From: Adiantum capillus-veneris | Taxonomy: Eukaryota; Streptophyta; Polypodiopsida; Polypodiales; Pteridaceae | Direction: 5' to 3' | NCBI GenBank assembly: GCA_014529385.2 | Contig: CM043958.1 | Coordinates: forward strand, 91,707,935-91,771,934 | Length of the DNA: 64,000 nt | Shown: piece by piece, positions 36,878-47,431 of the stretch | Position numbering within the stretch: the stretch's first letter is position 1 | Layout: each line of letters begins with the position of its first letter | The notes under the pieces: model-generated | The model's input: the letters and a program-made list of their open reading frames with translations, nothing else | Told to the model about the DNA's origin: nothing | Databases searched by the model: none | Position numbers and translations under genes: made by a program

Positions 36878-38560
36878 AAAAGTCTTTCACACATCCTTTG
36901 TAGCTATTGACCAATTCGTTACCCGCCCGCTTTCTTCTTCTTGTCTACAGAAGAACCCAACTGCCAATGGTTATTGTAGTGTATAGCCATCGACCATGGT
37001 CTAGGTCAAGGCAATTGAATTTTTTTTTTGACTTGATAGGTGTAGATGATTGATGAGATCACTCTTCTCCATTGTTGTTTTCTCTATGGACTAATTGAGG
37101 GAACACATAGAAGATGAGGAAAAGCAAAGAAAATGCTGGGAAGAGAGTTTCACATTTGGAATATGCAAGATTCCTTTAGAAAAGTGCACTTGCATTCAAT
37201 GTGATTTACACCACATTCGACCTACCTCTATCCGGGCAAAAGGATGATTCGCGCAAATTGCAGCGTATCTTTTATTCCAAGGTTTTTAAAGCAATGAAAA
37301 AAATCATTTAAAAAATGTAAATTTTGGAGATAGAAATGAAATAAATTGGAGCTATAGTTACGGTAGGCCAAATTCTATTGGTTGGATGGCATTCTCTCTC
37401 TAATGCCAATAGGATCAAAATTGAGTCCAAATGTTCCCTAATGTTCACAAATACCACAATATGTACATTGTAGCATTTTGGTCCCACACATGAAAAGCAT
37501 TAAAAGTGAGGTAGATATTTTTAGTTTCACATTATACACGTTGGTACAGCCAAAGTGTGTCGACTCTAGAAGGTGGCATGGACAGATATGTGCAGGCAAG
37601 CAAAAGCTTGGCAAAAGGAAGGAGCAACTAAGAAGATGATGGGTTGACAAGCAGCAGCGGGAATGTATGCCTGATGTGGTATATAGGCCAAGGAAGGCTC
37701 CATGACGGGCTAATTGGGGAAGCAAATGAAGGAGATGAAAAGTGCAATTTCTTGGCCCAATAATGTAGGGCTTGAAGTGCTGAAGGAGTAGGTCCAAACG
37801 GCTCATCAAACTGAGCTACGGAGCCCAAGTTATTGAAAGATGAAGGTTCATCGTGTTGCAGATTTTTGCTGGACAGGACAGCTATGGACAAGTGGCCCAG
37901 GCAGGTGTCAAAGGTTATAAGTGTAGTGCTTGCGGTATGGAGCATACCTGTCTTCTCGGATTGCAAAACGGAGCTCGGGTTAGCAAGATATAGTCAATTG
38001 AAGTTTTTTCGGGGGGCAGTTCTGAGCTCACTTGCCTGCATTGGGAAATGCACCATCTGGTGTTTTCATGGGCTTGCCAGGTATTTGGTACAGATTATGC
38101 AGTGTATGATGCTAACGGGAAGTGATTGCACGTCAAACGGAGTCCGGAGCTGGGAAATATTGGAGTCGGAAGATTAGGTGCACTTGTCCGGATTGGTTTG
38201 CAGTCTTGCAGATGATTTTTTTAGTTTTTTATGGCCTTGGATAGCGGGCTCAGGTGAGTCGGAAGATGACGAGGTCTGCACGGCCCGGGGCTGGTAAAGT
38301 GGGAATTGGGCACAGCTTCACAGCTTAGCGACTGGATCACTGGGTACCAGTTGGCAGGCAAGACAGACCCGGGGATGTCACTTAATCAAAATGTAACCTA
38401 TCACGTGAGTTCAACAGAAGGGTATTTAAAGTTCTTGAAACTTACAAAAATATATATATATAAGGGAATTATTTTTTCAAATTTGAAAGATTTACAGATT
38501 TTAAAAGAAAAGGGTACATTATACTCCTTAAAAAAATCACAGATAAGGGGTTTTACAAAC
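36878..38560. other. Stretch without a recognised gene
   Basis: Overlapping frames at 37438-38177 on both strands have no recognisable domain. No RNA gene or repeat seen. Confidence 0.45.
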
Positions 38561-39099
38561 ATGTCTTGAACGTACGTGATATGGTAGTTTTACACATAGT
38601 GAACCCCTCGAGAAGACATACAAGGGGGAAAAGTAGATTTTTTTGGGGGGTTTTTTCAAGTTTCTTCAATGCATGGAGGCTCAGTCACCAAAGGGCCGCC
38701 ATGTGGCACTGCAAATATCCCACATGGGGAGCGAGATGTGGTACGCATGGAGTATAAGGGCAGGAGTGCATACCCTTCATTGACATCAAATGGGGAGCAA
38801 GGAGCTTAGGCTCCCGTGAGCCATGGCGGACAGTGCGAGGCACTGCATCGGCGGCGCGAGGGGCGTTGGGCGCTAGTTTTTGGTGGCACGACTGTGTGAA
38901 GGAGGAGGTGAGGCGACGCAGTAAGCGTGCTCGTTGAGCAGGTGGCCGACGGTTGTTGTAGCACCATGCTGACGTGGTAGCATCCAACAGGGGTTGCCTG
39001 CGACCGCAAGGCCCACTTTTTGAACTTAGAGGGAGAGGGCAATAGCGACCTCGCTATTGCCTCCCCCCTCCCCAGTTTGTAATAGGGGTTGTGTCCCAC

Positions 39100-39174
<75 letters not shown>

Positions 39175-39930
39175 AGGGCGGCAAGTGTAAAACCAATCAA
39201 GGGGAGGAATCCCACCAAAACTTTAGCAAGGGAAAACTTGAAAATTTCAAAGTGCAAGTCAAAAATGGAAGCCCAAAGGTGAGCCGAGCAACCAAATTGA
39301 GTAAGTATGCACCATGCAGATGCCAAACACCAAGAAAATGCCAAGTGGTAGCCATGCAAGGGGAATTTATAAAAGAAGCTCCAGTTTTAAGTTGTACGAG
39401 CTAGATAGCTCATATTTTTTTCATTTTTAGCCTTAGCCAAGCCTTATAAAAGGGAAAAGGAGTGATTTTTCAAGGGCTTTTTTGCCAGAGGGAGTGATTG
39501 AAGGTTTCAAGCCTGTGTAGTGCAAAGCTTGCCATTGGAGTTGCATATTCTACTGTACTACCTCCCAGTATTAGCCCCTACATCTTGTGTTGCTTCTCCC
39601 CATCCCCCCTCTTTTCTCTTGCTCTTTGTGTACTTGCCGGTGTTTGCAGAGGGTTTGCCTGCAACTTGAAGGGTGTCACTCAAAGAGTACAGTTGGGGTG
39701 TTTTGTGAGTCGAAAAGGGTGAGTTGAGCAGTGTGGGAGTGTTTATGTTGTAGGGTGTTTCTTGCCAGGTGTGAGGCGGTAGTTCGGTATGCTAAAGTGG
39801 GATTGTTAGTGCAAATTAGCCAATTTGAAGGTGTTATTTGAGAGGTTAGGGGTGTTGTGGAATCCCTAGGCTATAGAGAGGCAAACATTTGGTGTGCTGG
39901 GTGTGTTCCCTATTCCCCCTCTCCATCTTC
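38561..39930 (+). repeat. Putative LTR and leader of the Tat-like element
   Basis: The stretch lies directly upstream of a primer-site-like word and gag. It is locally GC-rich, has a TATA-like GAGTATAAGGG at about 38750, and a (GA)34 tract at 39104-39172. No second LTR copy is in the window, so the boundaries are guesses. Confidence 0.35.
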
Positions 39931-39933
39931 TGG

Positions 39934-39950
39934 TGCCCCCACGGAGGACC
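39934..39950 (+). promoter_or_regulatory. Possible primer-binding site (TGGTGCCCCCACGGAGG)
   Basis: The same word, TGGTGCCCCCACTGAGG with one base changed, stands upstream of the related element at 46379. Its shared position before both gag genes and the TGG start suggest a primer-binding site. The tRNA was not identified. Confidence 0.5.
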
Positions 39951-40002
39951 AGCTGATTGCTTGTCGGTGGTGGTCAAAGACGATTATTTCCAGCAAGAAG
40001 AG

Positions 40003-40850
40003 ATGGCAGCACATAGTTATGGACAAGTTTTCATCGAAGAAGAGGATCCGAAAGAGTGGATGGCCGATTTCAAGTTGTATATGTTATCACTGCATATGCC
40101 AAATGAAGATAGCAAAATGCAAACGATTCCGTTGTTGATGCGGGGAAAAGCAAAGACATGGTTCTATGCTTAGGAGGGAGAGCCAAGACTTATGTGGCCG
40201 GCGTTGTGGGCCCATTCTCTACAAGATTTTTAAAAAGAGCTATCTCTTGTCGATTTGGATGCAAGATTGAAAAATTTGAAGCACGACGTGAACGAGGAAT
40301 TTGGAGTCTTCCTCGCCCACTTTGAAGAGTGTTGGAGGGACTTTGCAGTGGCCATGCAATTGGTTAATGGTGGTGAGTACTTTAAATTGGAAAATTTTAT
40401 GGCTTGTTTGCATCCCAAAGTTTGTGAAAAGGTGGATTTTGAGGGCCCGAAGAATTATAATGGGGCTGTTGCTATTGCACAATCTAAGAACCAAAAAAAA
40501 AAGAAGAAGATTGAGCAAGGTGAGTTGGGGTATGAGGTGATGGTTCCCAATCCGACTTCGAGTCCAAGAGAAGAAGCTCAAATGGAGAATCAGCCGAATC
40601 GAGGGGTAGCAGCCATTCCTCAACAATGGGTACGTACAGTTCAAGATTTGTCTGAGCAAATGCAAGAGTTGCATTTAAGTGTTGTGGACTGAGGTCAAGC
40701 AAGGACAAGAAGAGGCAAGGCTAGGCAATTGCCTAGCAGGTGTTACAATTTCGGAGAGGAAGGTCACTATGCTCCAGATTTCCCTCACCCACTAAGGGAA
40801 AAGGGCGGCATGTATCCTCTGTTTGGTCAAGGCAGGGGCTAGGCACAATT
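40003..40850 (+). pseudogene. Gag of Tat-like Ty3/gypsy element (broken)
   Basis: One frame from ATG 40003 carries a Gag with DPKEWMADFKLYML, a helical core with AHFEECWRDFAVAMQ and a former zinc knuckle reading CYNFGEEGHYAPDF, where two of the three Cys are changed to Phe. Stops interrupt it at about 40171, 40229, 40690 and 40840. Gag would package element RNA. The loss of knuckle cysteines and the stops show that it is dead. It is closely parallel to the gag at 47432, so the two elements are of one family. Confidence 0.75.
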
Positions 40851-41047
40851 TAATGGCCAAAGAGAGCAGCAAGCAGTTGAAAACCAAGCATAGGCGGCTC
40901 CATCAGGTAATGATTAAGTACAAAGGGTTAACATTATCGGTGTTGTCAGGCAGGAGGTTCACATTATGGCCAACAAAAGATCACGGGGTGAAAGAGAGAC
41001 TGATATGGAATGTGAAACTAGAGCAAAGAAGGGGAAAGAAAAGGTAA

Positions 41048-41842
41048 ATGAAGGTAGAGAGCAGCCAGAGCCAAGCAAAAGAAGGCAAAGACGAAGAATT
41101 ACTCAAAAGGATTTTTCAGTTGGGATGCGGTAATCCGGAGTATGATCTGGTAAGAGATGTTCAAAATCAAAAGGCTAACATCACTTTTGGACAGCTGCTT
41201 GCATTAAACCCTAAATTAAGAAGTCAATGGTCAACCAGTGTCAGTACCAGGCTTCCTCGAGTGGGAGGAGATGTGCATGCGGTACAGAATCTAGCCTTAA
41301 GGGTGGGGAGTCCGACCAATGTGCTTCCAGTGGTGGATGTTTTGCTTGAGAAGAAGAAACATGTTCAAGCCTACATTTATGGTGGTGCCCAAGTCTGTGT
41401 GATTATTGAATTTGCTATGAGGGATATTGGCATTAAAGCTGTTGTCAGGTCCAATGTGCGAATGAGGATGGCCAACCATCCCAAAGCTCGGTGTTTAGGA
41501 GTGGCACAAGATGTGAAGGTAAAGGTTATGGGAGTTGAATGCTTAATCGATTTTTTTGTCATGAAAGCAGGAGAAAACGCTTATCCAATTATATTGTGGA
41601 GTCCATGGTTGTTGGCAGTTGGAGCTAAGCAAGATTGGGAGATAGGGGTATTTACCTTGCCGGATCGAGAAAATGGAGGACAGATTGTGTTGGATCTAAA
41701 GACAAAGGAGAGCCATTTTCATCCATCAGCCGGTGGAGATAATCAAGATTTCAGTACCAATTATGAGTATGAAATTGAGTCTACTTATGATGAAGAGTTG
41801 AACAGTGTCGAGGAGGAGGAGAGTGACGAAGAGTCACAGTAG
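41048..41842 (+). pseudogene. Protease region of the Tat-like element, catalytic Asp lost
   Basis: The 264-codon frame aligns with the related copy at about 48690-49330. KANITFGQLLALNPKLRSQW precedes the protease. Where the other copy has YVDGGAQICVI this one has YIYGGAQVCVI, so the catalytic Asp is replaced by Tyr. AYPIILWSPWL replaces AYPIILGRPWL. An acidic tail with EEEESDEESQ ends the frame. It is shifted relative to gag upstream. Confidence 0.75.
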
Positions 41843-41952
41843 ACTCTACCATAGCAAGGAAAGGTATGCTAGCTCCTGTTTGTAGTCTGAAGGCTAAAGA
41901 GGTGGAAGATATGCTAGGTATAGATTTAACAAAGCAGGAGAAGTAAGGTTAT

Positions 41953-42740
41953 ATGGGCCTATGTGCATCCTATCTCGACCTATTTGTAACAGGGTATAAA
42001 GATGTGAGGGGAGCTAAAGGAGTGGAGCATCAGATCCTACTTAAAGAAGGATACAGGCCAAAATCCCATAAGCTCAGTAGGTTGGGAGATATTCAAAAGG
42101 AGGTTCTATGGCAAGAGATCAACAAGTTGCTCGAGGCAGGTATTATATATCCAGTAAAAGAGTCTGAGTGGGTCTCTCCTGTTGTCATTACCCCGAAGAA
42201 AAATGGAAAATGGTGAGTATATGTAGACTATAAGTCTTTGAATGCTGCGACCAAGTTTCAGGATGAAATTTTAAACCAGGTTGCCGGACATGAATGCTAT
42301 TCCATTATGGATGGTTTTTCAGGATATTTTCAGATTGGTATTGCTTTGGAGGACCAATTAAAGACTACCTTCATTTCTCCATGGGTTGCTTTGCCTACCA
42401 CAGGATGCCTTTTGGCCTGGTGAATGCGTATGCGACATTTCAAGATTGAATGAACAAGGTGTTCGGGCCATACTTGGGTAAGTTCATCAGTGTTTATGGA
42501 TGTTATTGGTTGCTATAGTTCCAGCGCAGAACATTTGTCCAAGTTAAGGCTATGTTTTCAAAGGCTCGATGAAGAAGGAGGTCAATTGAATCCGAAGAAG
42601 TGCTAGCTAGCACAACCAAGGGTTCAGTTGCTGGGTCATGTGGTATCACAGAATGGAATTGAAGCAGAAGTGCTAGCTAGCACAACCAAGGGTTCAGTTG
42701 CTGGGTCATGTGGTATCATAGAACGGAATTGAAGCAGACC
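41953..42740 (+). pseudogene. Reverse transcriptase of the Tat-like element (broken)
   Basis: Frame pieces include EWVSPVVITPKKNGKW, a TGA, then VDYKSLNAATK, a deletion of the following block, CYSIMDGFSGYFQIGI and a decayed stretch up to a PYLGKFISVYG region. The DD active site is not intact. A 70-bp tandem duplication (TGCTAGCTAG at 42601 and 42671) lies in the thumb part. Confidence 0.75.
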
Positions 42741-42753
42741 CAGCTTCTTTTGG

Positions 42754-44080
42754 ATGTTGTCTCAATATGTATACCCTCTTCAAAAAAGGGCTCAACAGGT
42801 GCATGGATTTCAATGGGATGAGGAAGCTCAAGAGGCATTTGACGAAGTGAAAGGTATTCTAGGTCAGCTACCTACAGTATGCCCTCCTAACCATGAGGAT
42901 GATTTTTATATTGTTGTGACGGTGGGGACGGTGGCTATTGGAGCAGTATTGCTACAAAAGGTGGGGAGGATTTATAAGCCTACTTACTTCAAAAGCAGGA
43001 TCATTAGTCCAAGGAAGCTACTTATACGGAGGCGGAACAGTGGGTGATGGCTTTGGTCTTTTCCTGCAGGAAGTTCAAAGTGTATTTGATTGTTCGAAAA
43101 TTTTGTGTGTTGACTACTAACAATCTTTTGCCTGAAGTGGTGCTACACTTAAAGCCATCAAAACAAGTCATGAAGTGGGTGATAGAGCTTCAAGAGTTTG
43201 AGTTTGAGTTTGAGCTCAAAGTGGACCACACAAGACGGTCTCATTTGGCGGATATCCTAGTCAACAAGGAGGTGGAGTTACCAATTTATCCAAGAGTGGT
43301 ACGAGAGGAGGATAAGGAGGAACCCGACTTGGAAGGGGCCTTCACTATGTGGTTTGATACCAATTAGTGTGGTCATTCAAGACTTGCATGGCACAGTTAT
43401 TTTTTCCAAAGCTTACGGCTTGGAGGAGGTGCATTACTCTACATCTGGGACTCAAGCAGTGCATTGAGTTTGGCATACCAAGGTTACTAGTAAAAGGTGA
43501 TGCTCTACTAGTTGTCAAACAACTTTTGGGCCAATGGCAGGTCAAGAGGGATTCCCTCAAGAATTGTTTTTTCTCCATAAAGAAGCTATTGAAGTTTTTT
43601 GAAACAGTGCAATTCAAACATGTGAGAAGAGAGCAAAACCAGGAAGCAGATCGGTTGGCTAGCGGTCGTGTTCAGACTCATGTGTTGAGTTTGTATGTGG
43701 GACCGGCTACTTATGCAGGTAGAGAGACTTTGAAGGATATTGATGATTTCTTGAGTACAGGTCAATGTTCTGACGGGCTTTCCAAGCTACAAAAGAGGAG
43801 AGTTGTTCAAAGAGCTAAAAAGTTCACTCTAATTGGAGAAGATCTTATGGTGCACGGTAGAAATGGGGTGCTATGTCGATTCCTTTACAAGGAGGAGAGC
43901 GATAAGAAATATGTGGTAGTGGCCATAGACTACCTTACCCGGTGGGTCGAGGCTAAAGCGGTCAAAGAGGTAAATGCACATATTGTTGCTTAGTTTGTGT
44001 TTGATTGCATATGTTGTCATTTTGGATTGCCTTTGGTTCTTATATCGGATCAAGGACAAGGGTTCAAAAGTAAGTTGGTG
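42754..44080 (+). pseudogene. Dual RNase H and integrase fragment of the Tat-like element
   Basis: The retroviral RNase H remnant (EEAQEAFDEVKGIL, then DDFYIVVTVGTVAIGAVL) is followed by a tether. A second RNase H of archaeal type is then seen: MWFDTN with a first Asp, LGLKQCIEFGIPRLLVKGDA with the GDA block, LGQWQVK and HVRREQNQEADRLAS. This added domain is characteristic of the Tat lineage of plant Ty3/gypsy elements. An integrase core follows (KYVVVAIDYLTRWVEAKAV and LISDQG) but the HHCC zinc finger is deleted and the frame ends at the junction near 44080. Frameshifts occur at about 43040 and 43370. Confidence 0.75.
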
Positions 44081-44243
44081 CGTGCCCTGGTGTCAGGACA
44101 CCGGCACGGCCGGACTAGACAAGGGCAAGGCCGGGCTAGGCAGTGTGGAAATGGAGTCCAACTAGGGCAAAGGGGTAGGGGCCATGCTATATAGTGGGTA
44201 GTTGGGTGGTGGACGCATAGGTTCTAGTTCCCCTTGTCTAACA
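44081..44243 (+). repeat. Truncated LTR end of a third gypsy family
   Basis: The sequence changes abruptly after the integrase fragment at about 44080 and ends CTAACA just before a primer-binding site. At most about 160 bp of LTR remain. No partner LTR is in the window. Confidence 0.4.
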
Positions 44244-44245
44244 TT

Positions 44246-44257
44246 GGTATCAAGAGC
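44246..44257 (+). promoter_or_regulatory. Primer-binding site, initiator-Met type with one extra base
   Basis: TTGGTATCAAGAGC matches TGGTATCAGAGC apart from one inserted A. It follows the CTAACA LTR end and precedes a leader and gag. Confidence 0.65.
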
Positions 44258-44756
44258 TTGGTTCTCTTTTTGGGAAAGGCACAACTGTGGAGGAGGGGAG
44301 CCACACAAACTTGCATGAGCAAGTTGCATGTCGGGGTCAAGGGACCGTGGAGCACCTCTCCTGTGAGGAGGACGACAAGCCAAAATCCGTGGGCAACTCC
44401 CCTTGCAAGGAGAAGCCGCCAAGGCGTGACCTGCACCAAACCCAACCCTTGCGGGCTCTACGGCATCGCACCGGGCGGGGGAGTATTTATCGACCCAGGG
44501 CCAAAGCCCCTTGCGCACTGCAGTGACCGCCATGGCCTCATCTCCTCCCTCGCACGCTACTGTAAGCGGTCATAGCCGTTGAGCTTGTGTCTTTACACAT
44601 TGAACAGGCACCCAACCCCTTGGGGGTTAGTGGCCAAACCTTTTTTTTCAAGTACAAGGGACGGTACCCATAGTGGGGTACCCCCCCTCCCTCGTGTGCG
44701 GATTCCGTAAGGCTCGGCAGGATATCCCACTTGTTGAGAAAGATATCCCACTTGCC

Positions 44757-45333
44757 ATGGATTCAGATATCAATATGACTTTTGATTTTGAGCAAAGTAC
44801 ACATGATCCTGCCCACGATGGCCTGGCTGCGGATCCTCTCAAGGAGAGTACCCATGACGCTACGGCAGGTGATGATACTTACGAATTGCTCAACATTCAA
44901 GAATTTCGTGCACTTCAGACAGGCATGTCAGTCATGGATGAAAATTTTAAAGCTTTAAATGCAAATGTTACTAAACTATCCACATTAACGATTCAATTAA
45001 TGCAACAGCAGTCCAAGGGTCCTGCTGGACACGCACATGCGTGAGCACGTTGCTACACAAGGGCAAGGCCCTTATAATCCAGGGAAAGACCCAACTGCTG
45101 CTGATACTTTGCACACTCTCACTGCAAAAGAGGTAAATGAGTTGCTGAAAAACACCAAACCACCGATTTTTAAGGGAGAAGATCGAGACCGCAATAAGGA
45201 TGCAGTGAATATCTTTCTTAGCAAGTGGTATGGAATTCACGCTATCAGGAGTTTTTTGGAGCAAGGGATTGCGCATATGTACATATACATGCATGGTGCA
45301 TCAAATAAAGAATTGCCCATTTTTCAGAGGTAG
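44757..45333 (+). pseudogene. Gag fragment of a third gypsy family
   Basis: The first frame starts MDSDINMTFDFEQ and reaches 45042. A second frame from about 45037 holds AKEVNELLKNTKPPIFKGED and NIFLSKWYGIHAI, typical of the start of a Gag capsid domain (P-x-F-x-G followed by a W-containing helix). The two frames probably formed one gag with a frameshift near 45035. The remainder of the element is missing after about 45300. A long Gag-less leader (44258-44756) precedes it. Confidence 0.55.
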
Positions 45334-46377
45334 GTGGTTACGTGGGGCCCACATGTGTACAGGTAGGACAGGGTGTACATAGTGCATCGATTTTCACTAT
45401 TACCAGTACCACTGTGTTTTTTCTACAATAAGGAGGAGTTGGTAGCGCATAAAACTTCTCGAGGAAGCTATCCACGGGCCGACGACATGAGGTAAGCAGG
45501 TGCGTCAGATGGCATCGAGTGGCGTCAGGAGGTCGAAAGGGGTCAATACTTGCACACGGAGAAGTATGGACACGACGTGGGTGTTTTCATGTGATACTTA
45601 TTCAGAAAGTTCATCATGAGGACCACTTTTTGGGGCCACTTCACGTGGTTGCGGGATGCATTATTTGGAAAAACTGAGTGCCAGGTGTGCGGATGATGCA
45701 AAAAGGTGACAACTATGCACTGCGAGGTCAGTTTTTGGCCTGTTCGGGGTCCGTTTGAGGTCATCTAAAAGGCCACGGGTGCCCAACTAATAAAGCTAAG
45801 TGTGGGAACTGAAAAAACTGAGAGAAAACCAGAAAAAATGTGGAGAAGAGAGGAGGAACAGCCGCAAGTGTGTTTTTGTTGTTTTTGGAGCATTTTTTGG
45901 CCCTAAACTGCTCATCCGAGGTCGGATTTGAGCACTTTGACATTGTAGACCGGGGTTTTTGGGCGTTCCGGACGCAATGGCGCTGTCCATTTTGCCAAAT
46001 TCCTCACAGATTTTCTGCTTTTTTTCTATGTAATCGTCTCCGGTGAGTGAAGCCTCTGCTTAACTTTGTGGTTGTATCTGGTGTATTTCCTCAATACTGT
46101 GTAAACTATTTTCCCCATTGGTGTTGGACTGAGCTTGATTGAGTCTATCAACAGCAATTTTCCTCCTTTGAGCTGAATTGAGAGTGTGTGTGTGAGTGTT
46201 GAGTGGGCAAGTGGGAAATCTCTCTCTTCTCACTCCGTCTGTGTGTTTCCTGTCTCGGCCAGGCTAGTTGTGTAAGCCGAGTGGTGCCCCATAATGTGTG
46301 TGTGTATCATTCCAAGAGTGTGTATGTCAGGTCATTATAGAGGCGTTGTGTGTGTTTCCATCCCGCTCACATTCTTT
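45334..46377 (+). repeat. Putative LTR of the second Tat-like element
   Basis: This stretch fills the gap between the previous gag fragment and the primer-site word at 46379. It has no protein-like frame, contains TGTG-rich sequence near its right end, and would be the 5' LTR by position. No second copy is present to prove it. Confidence 0.35.
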
Positions 46378-46378
46378 T

Positions 46379-46395
46379 GGTGCCCCCACTGAGGA
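46379..46395 (+). promoter_or_regulatory. Possible primer-binding site (TGGTGCCCCCACTGAGG)
   Basis: Shared with 39934 apart from one base and located about 1 kb before gag, as in the first Tat-like copy. The matching tRNA is not identified. Confidence 0.5.
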
Positions 46396-47431
46396 TCTTC
46401 TTCGAGTACCTTCTGCTTCGAGCTTCGAGATTCGGGATTCGGGATTACAGGTTGCAAATTACAGGTTACAGGGACAGGTATAGGTACAGGTACAGGTGAT
46501 TCACACAGGTACAGGTAGCTGGAGTACAGTGATATACTAGCAGTGATGTCACTTGGAGTTGTTGTGGGTATGCATCACTTGGCGCCTATTTGAGCGCATT
46601 GTCTGTTGGATTGTACGTTACTTGTGGAAACTGCCATTGTACGCATTTGTGGAGCCATACTTGGTTGTATTTGGCAGTCCCAGCCATTTTTGAGACTTGG
46701 TCTGGAAGATAGTCATTTCTGAGACTTGACTATACGCGATTTGCATTAGCCTTCATGTGAGGGTCGATAGCGTGAGGTTTTTATTGAGCTGGGGGATTCT
46801 CAAATGTGGAGATCCTTTCGGTGATACAAGTAGCTGGAGCACCCTTTTCGTGACCTCGCCATAGGCTATGTACTAGTGATTCCTACTTGATGCTCGAGTT
46901 CTATTGTTGGCAGTCTATGCTTACACATACAATCTATATTTTGGGTTCTTACTGCTCTACTTCTGGGGAAACTCTGTCGAAATTTTCCCAAGTTATGATG
47001 GCTGGTTTTTTGGTCTTTTGAGTCATTTATGCTGTTATGCTGCTGAAATTTTGGCAAAATCAGAGGTTAAGTCAGGTGTGCCTTCTTGGGAGCTTCATGG
47101 TTGGCTTTAATGGATGATCAAAATGGCCCTCAATTCACTCCATTTCATTTAACTCAAAGAATCCAGATAAATGTTCATGTGTCCAGGAAGATTTTTTTCC
47201 AGCAGCGCATAGTCTTTATGTTCGGGCCAAGAAGATTACGAGAGATCTTGGAATGTCCTTTGCCTGTTGTAATTCCGATGATCAACTATGAAAACTCATT
47301 TGATGTGCATGTGTTTGTCCTTATCTAAAGTTGAGCTCCATTGAAGTTTCTGGGGATTGGGTAGTCAAAAGTTTTGGGTTCTTGCACGTGTGTTCAAAGG
47401 GGTTCTCAAAGCATTGTAACTTGCGTAGCCA
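46396..47431 (+). other. Leader of the second Tat-like element
   Basis: About 1 kb without a convincing frame. It contains GGTACAGGTACAGG-type short repeats at 46455-46520. Confidence 0.5.

Noticed and set aside
37438-37966. Paired minus-strand frames of about 120 residues
   Set aside because: No recognisable motif. The frames overlap each other and a plus-strand frame, and neither is favoured.
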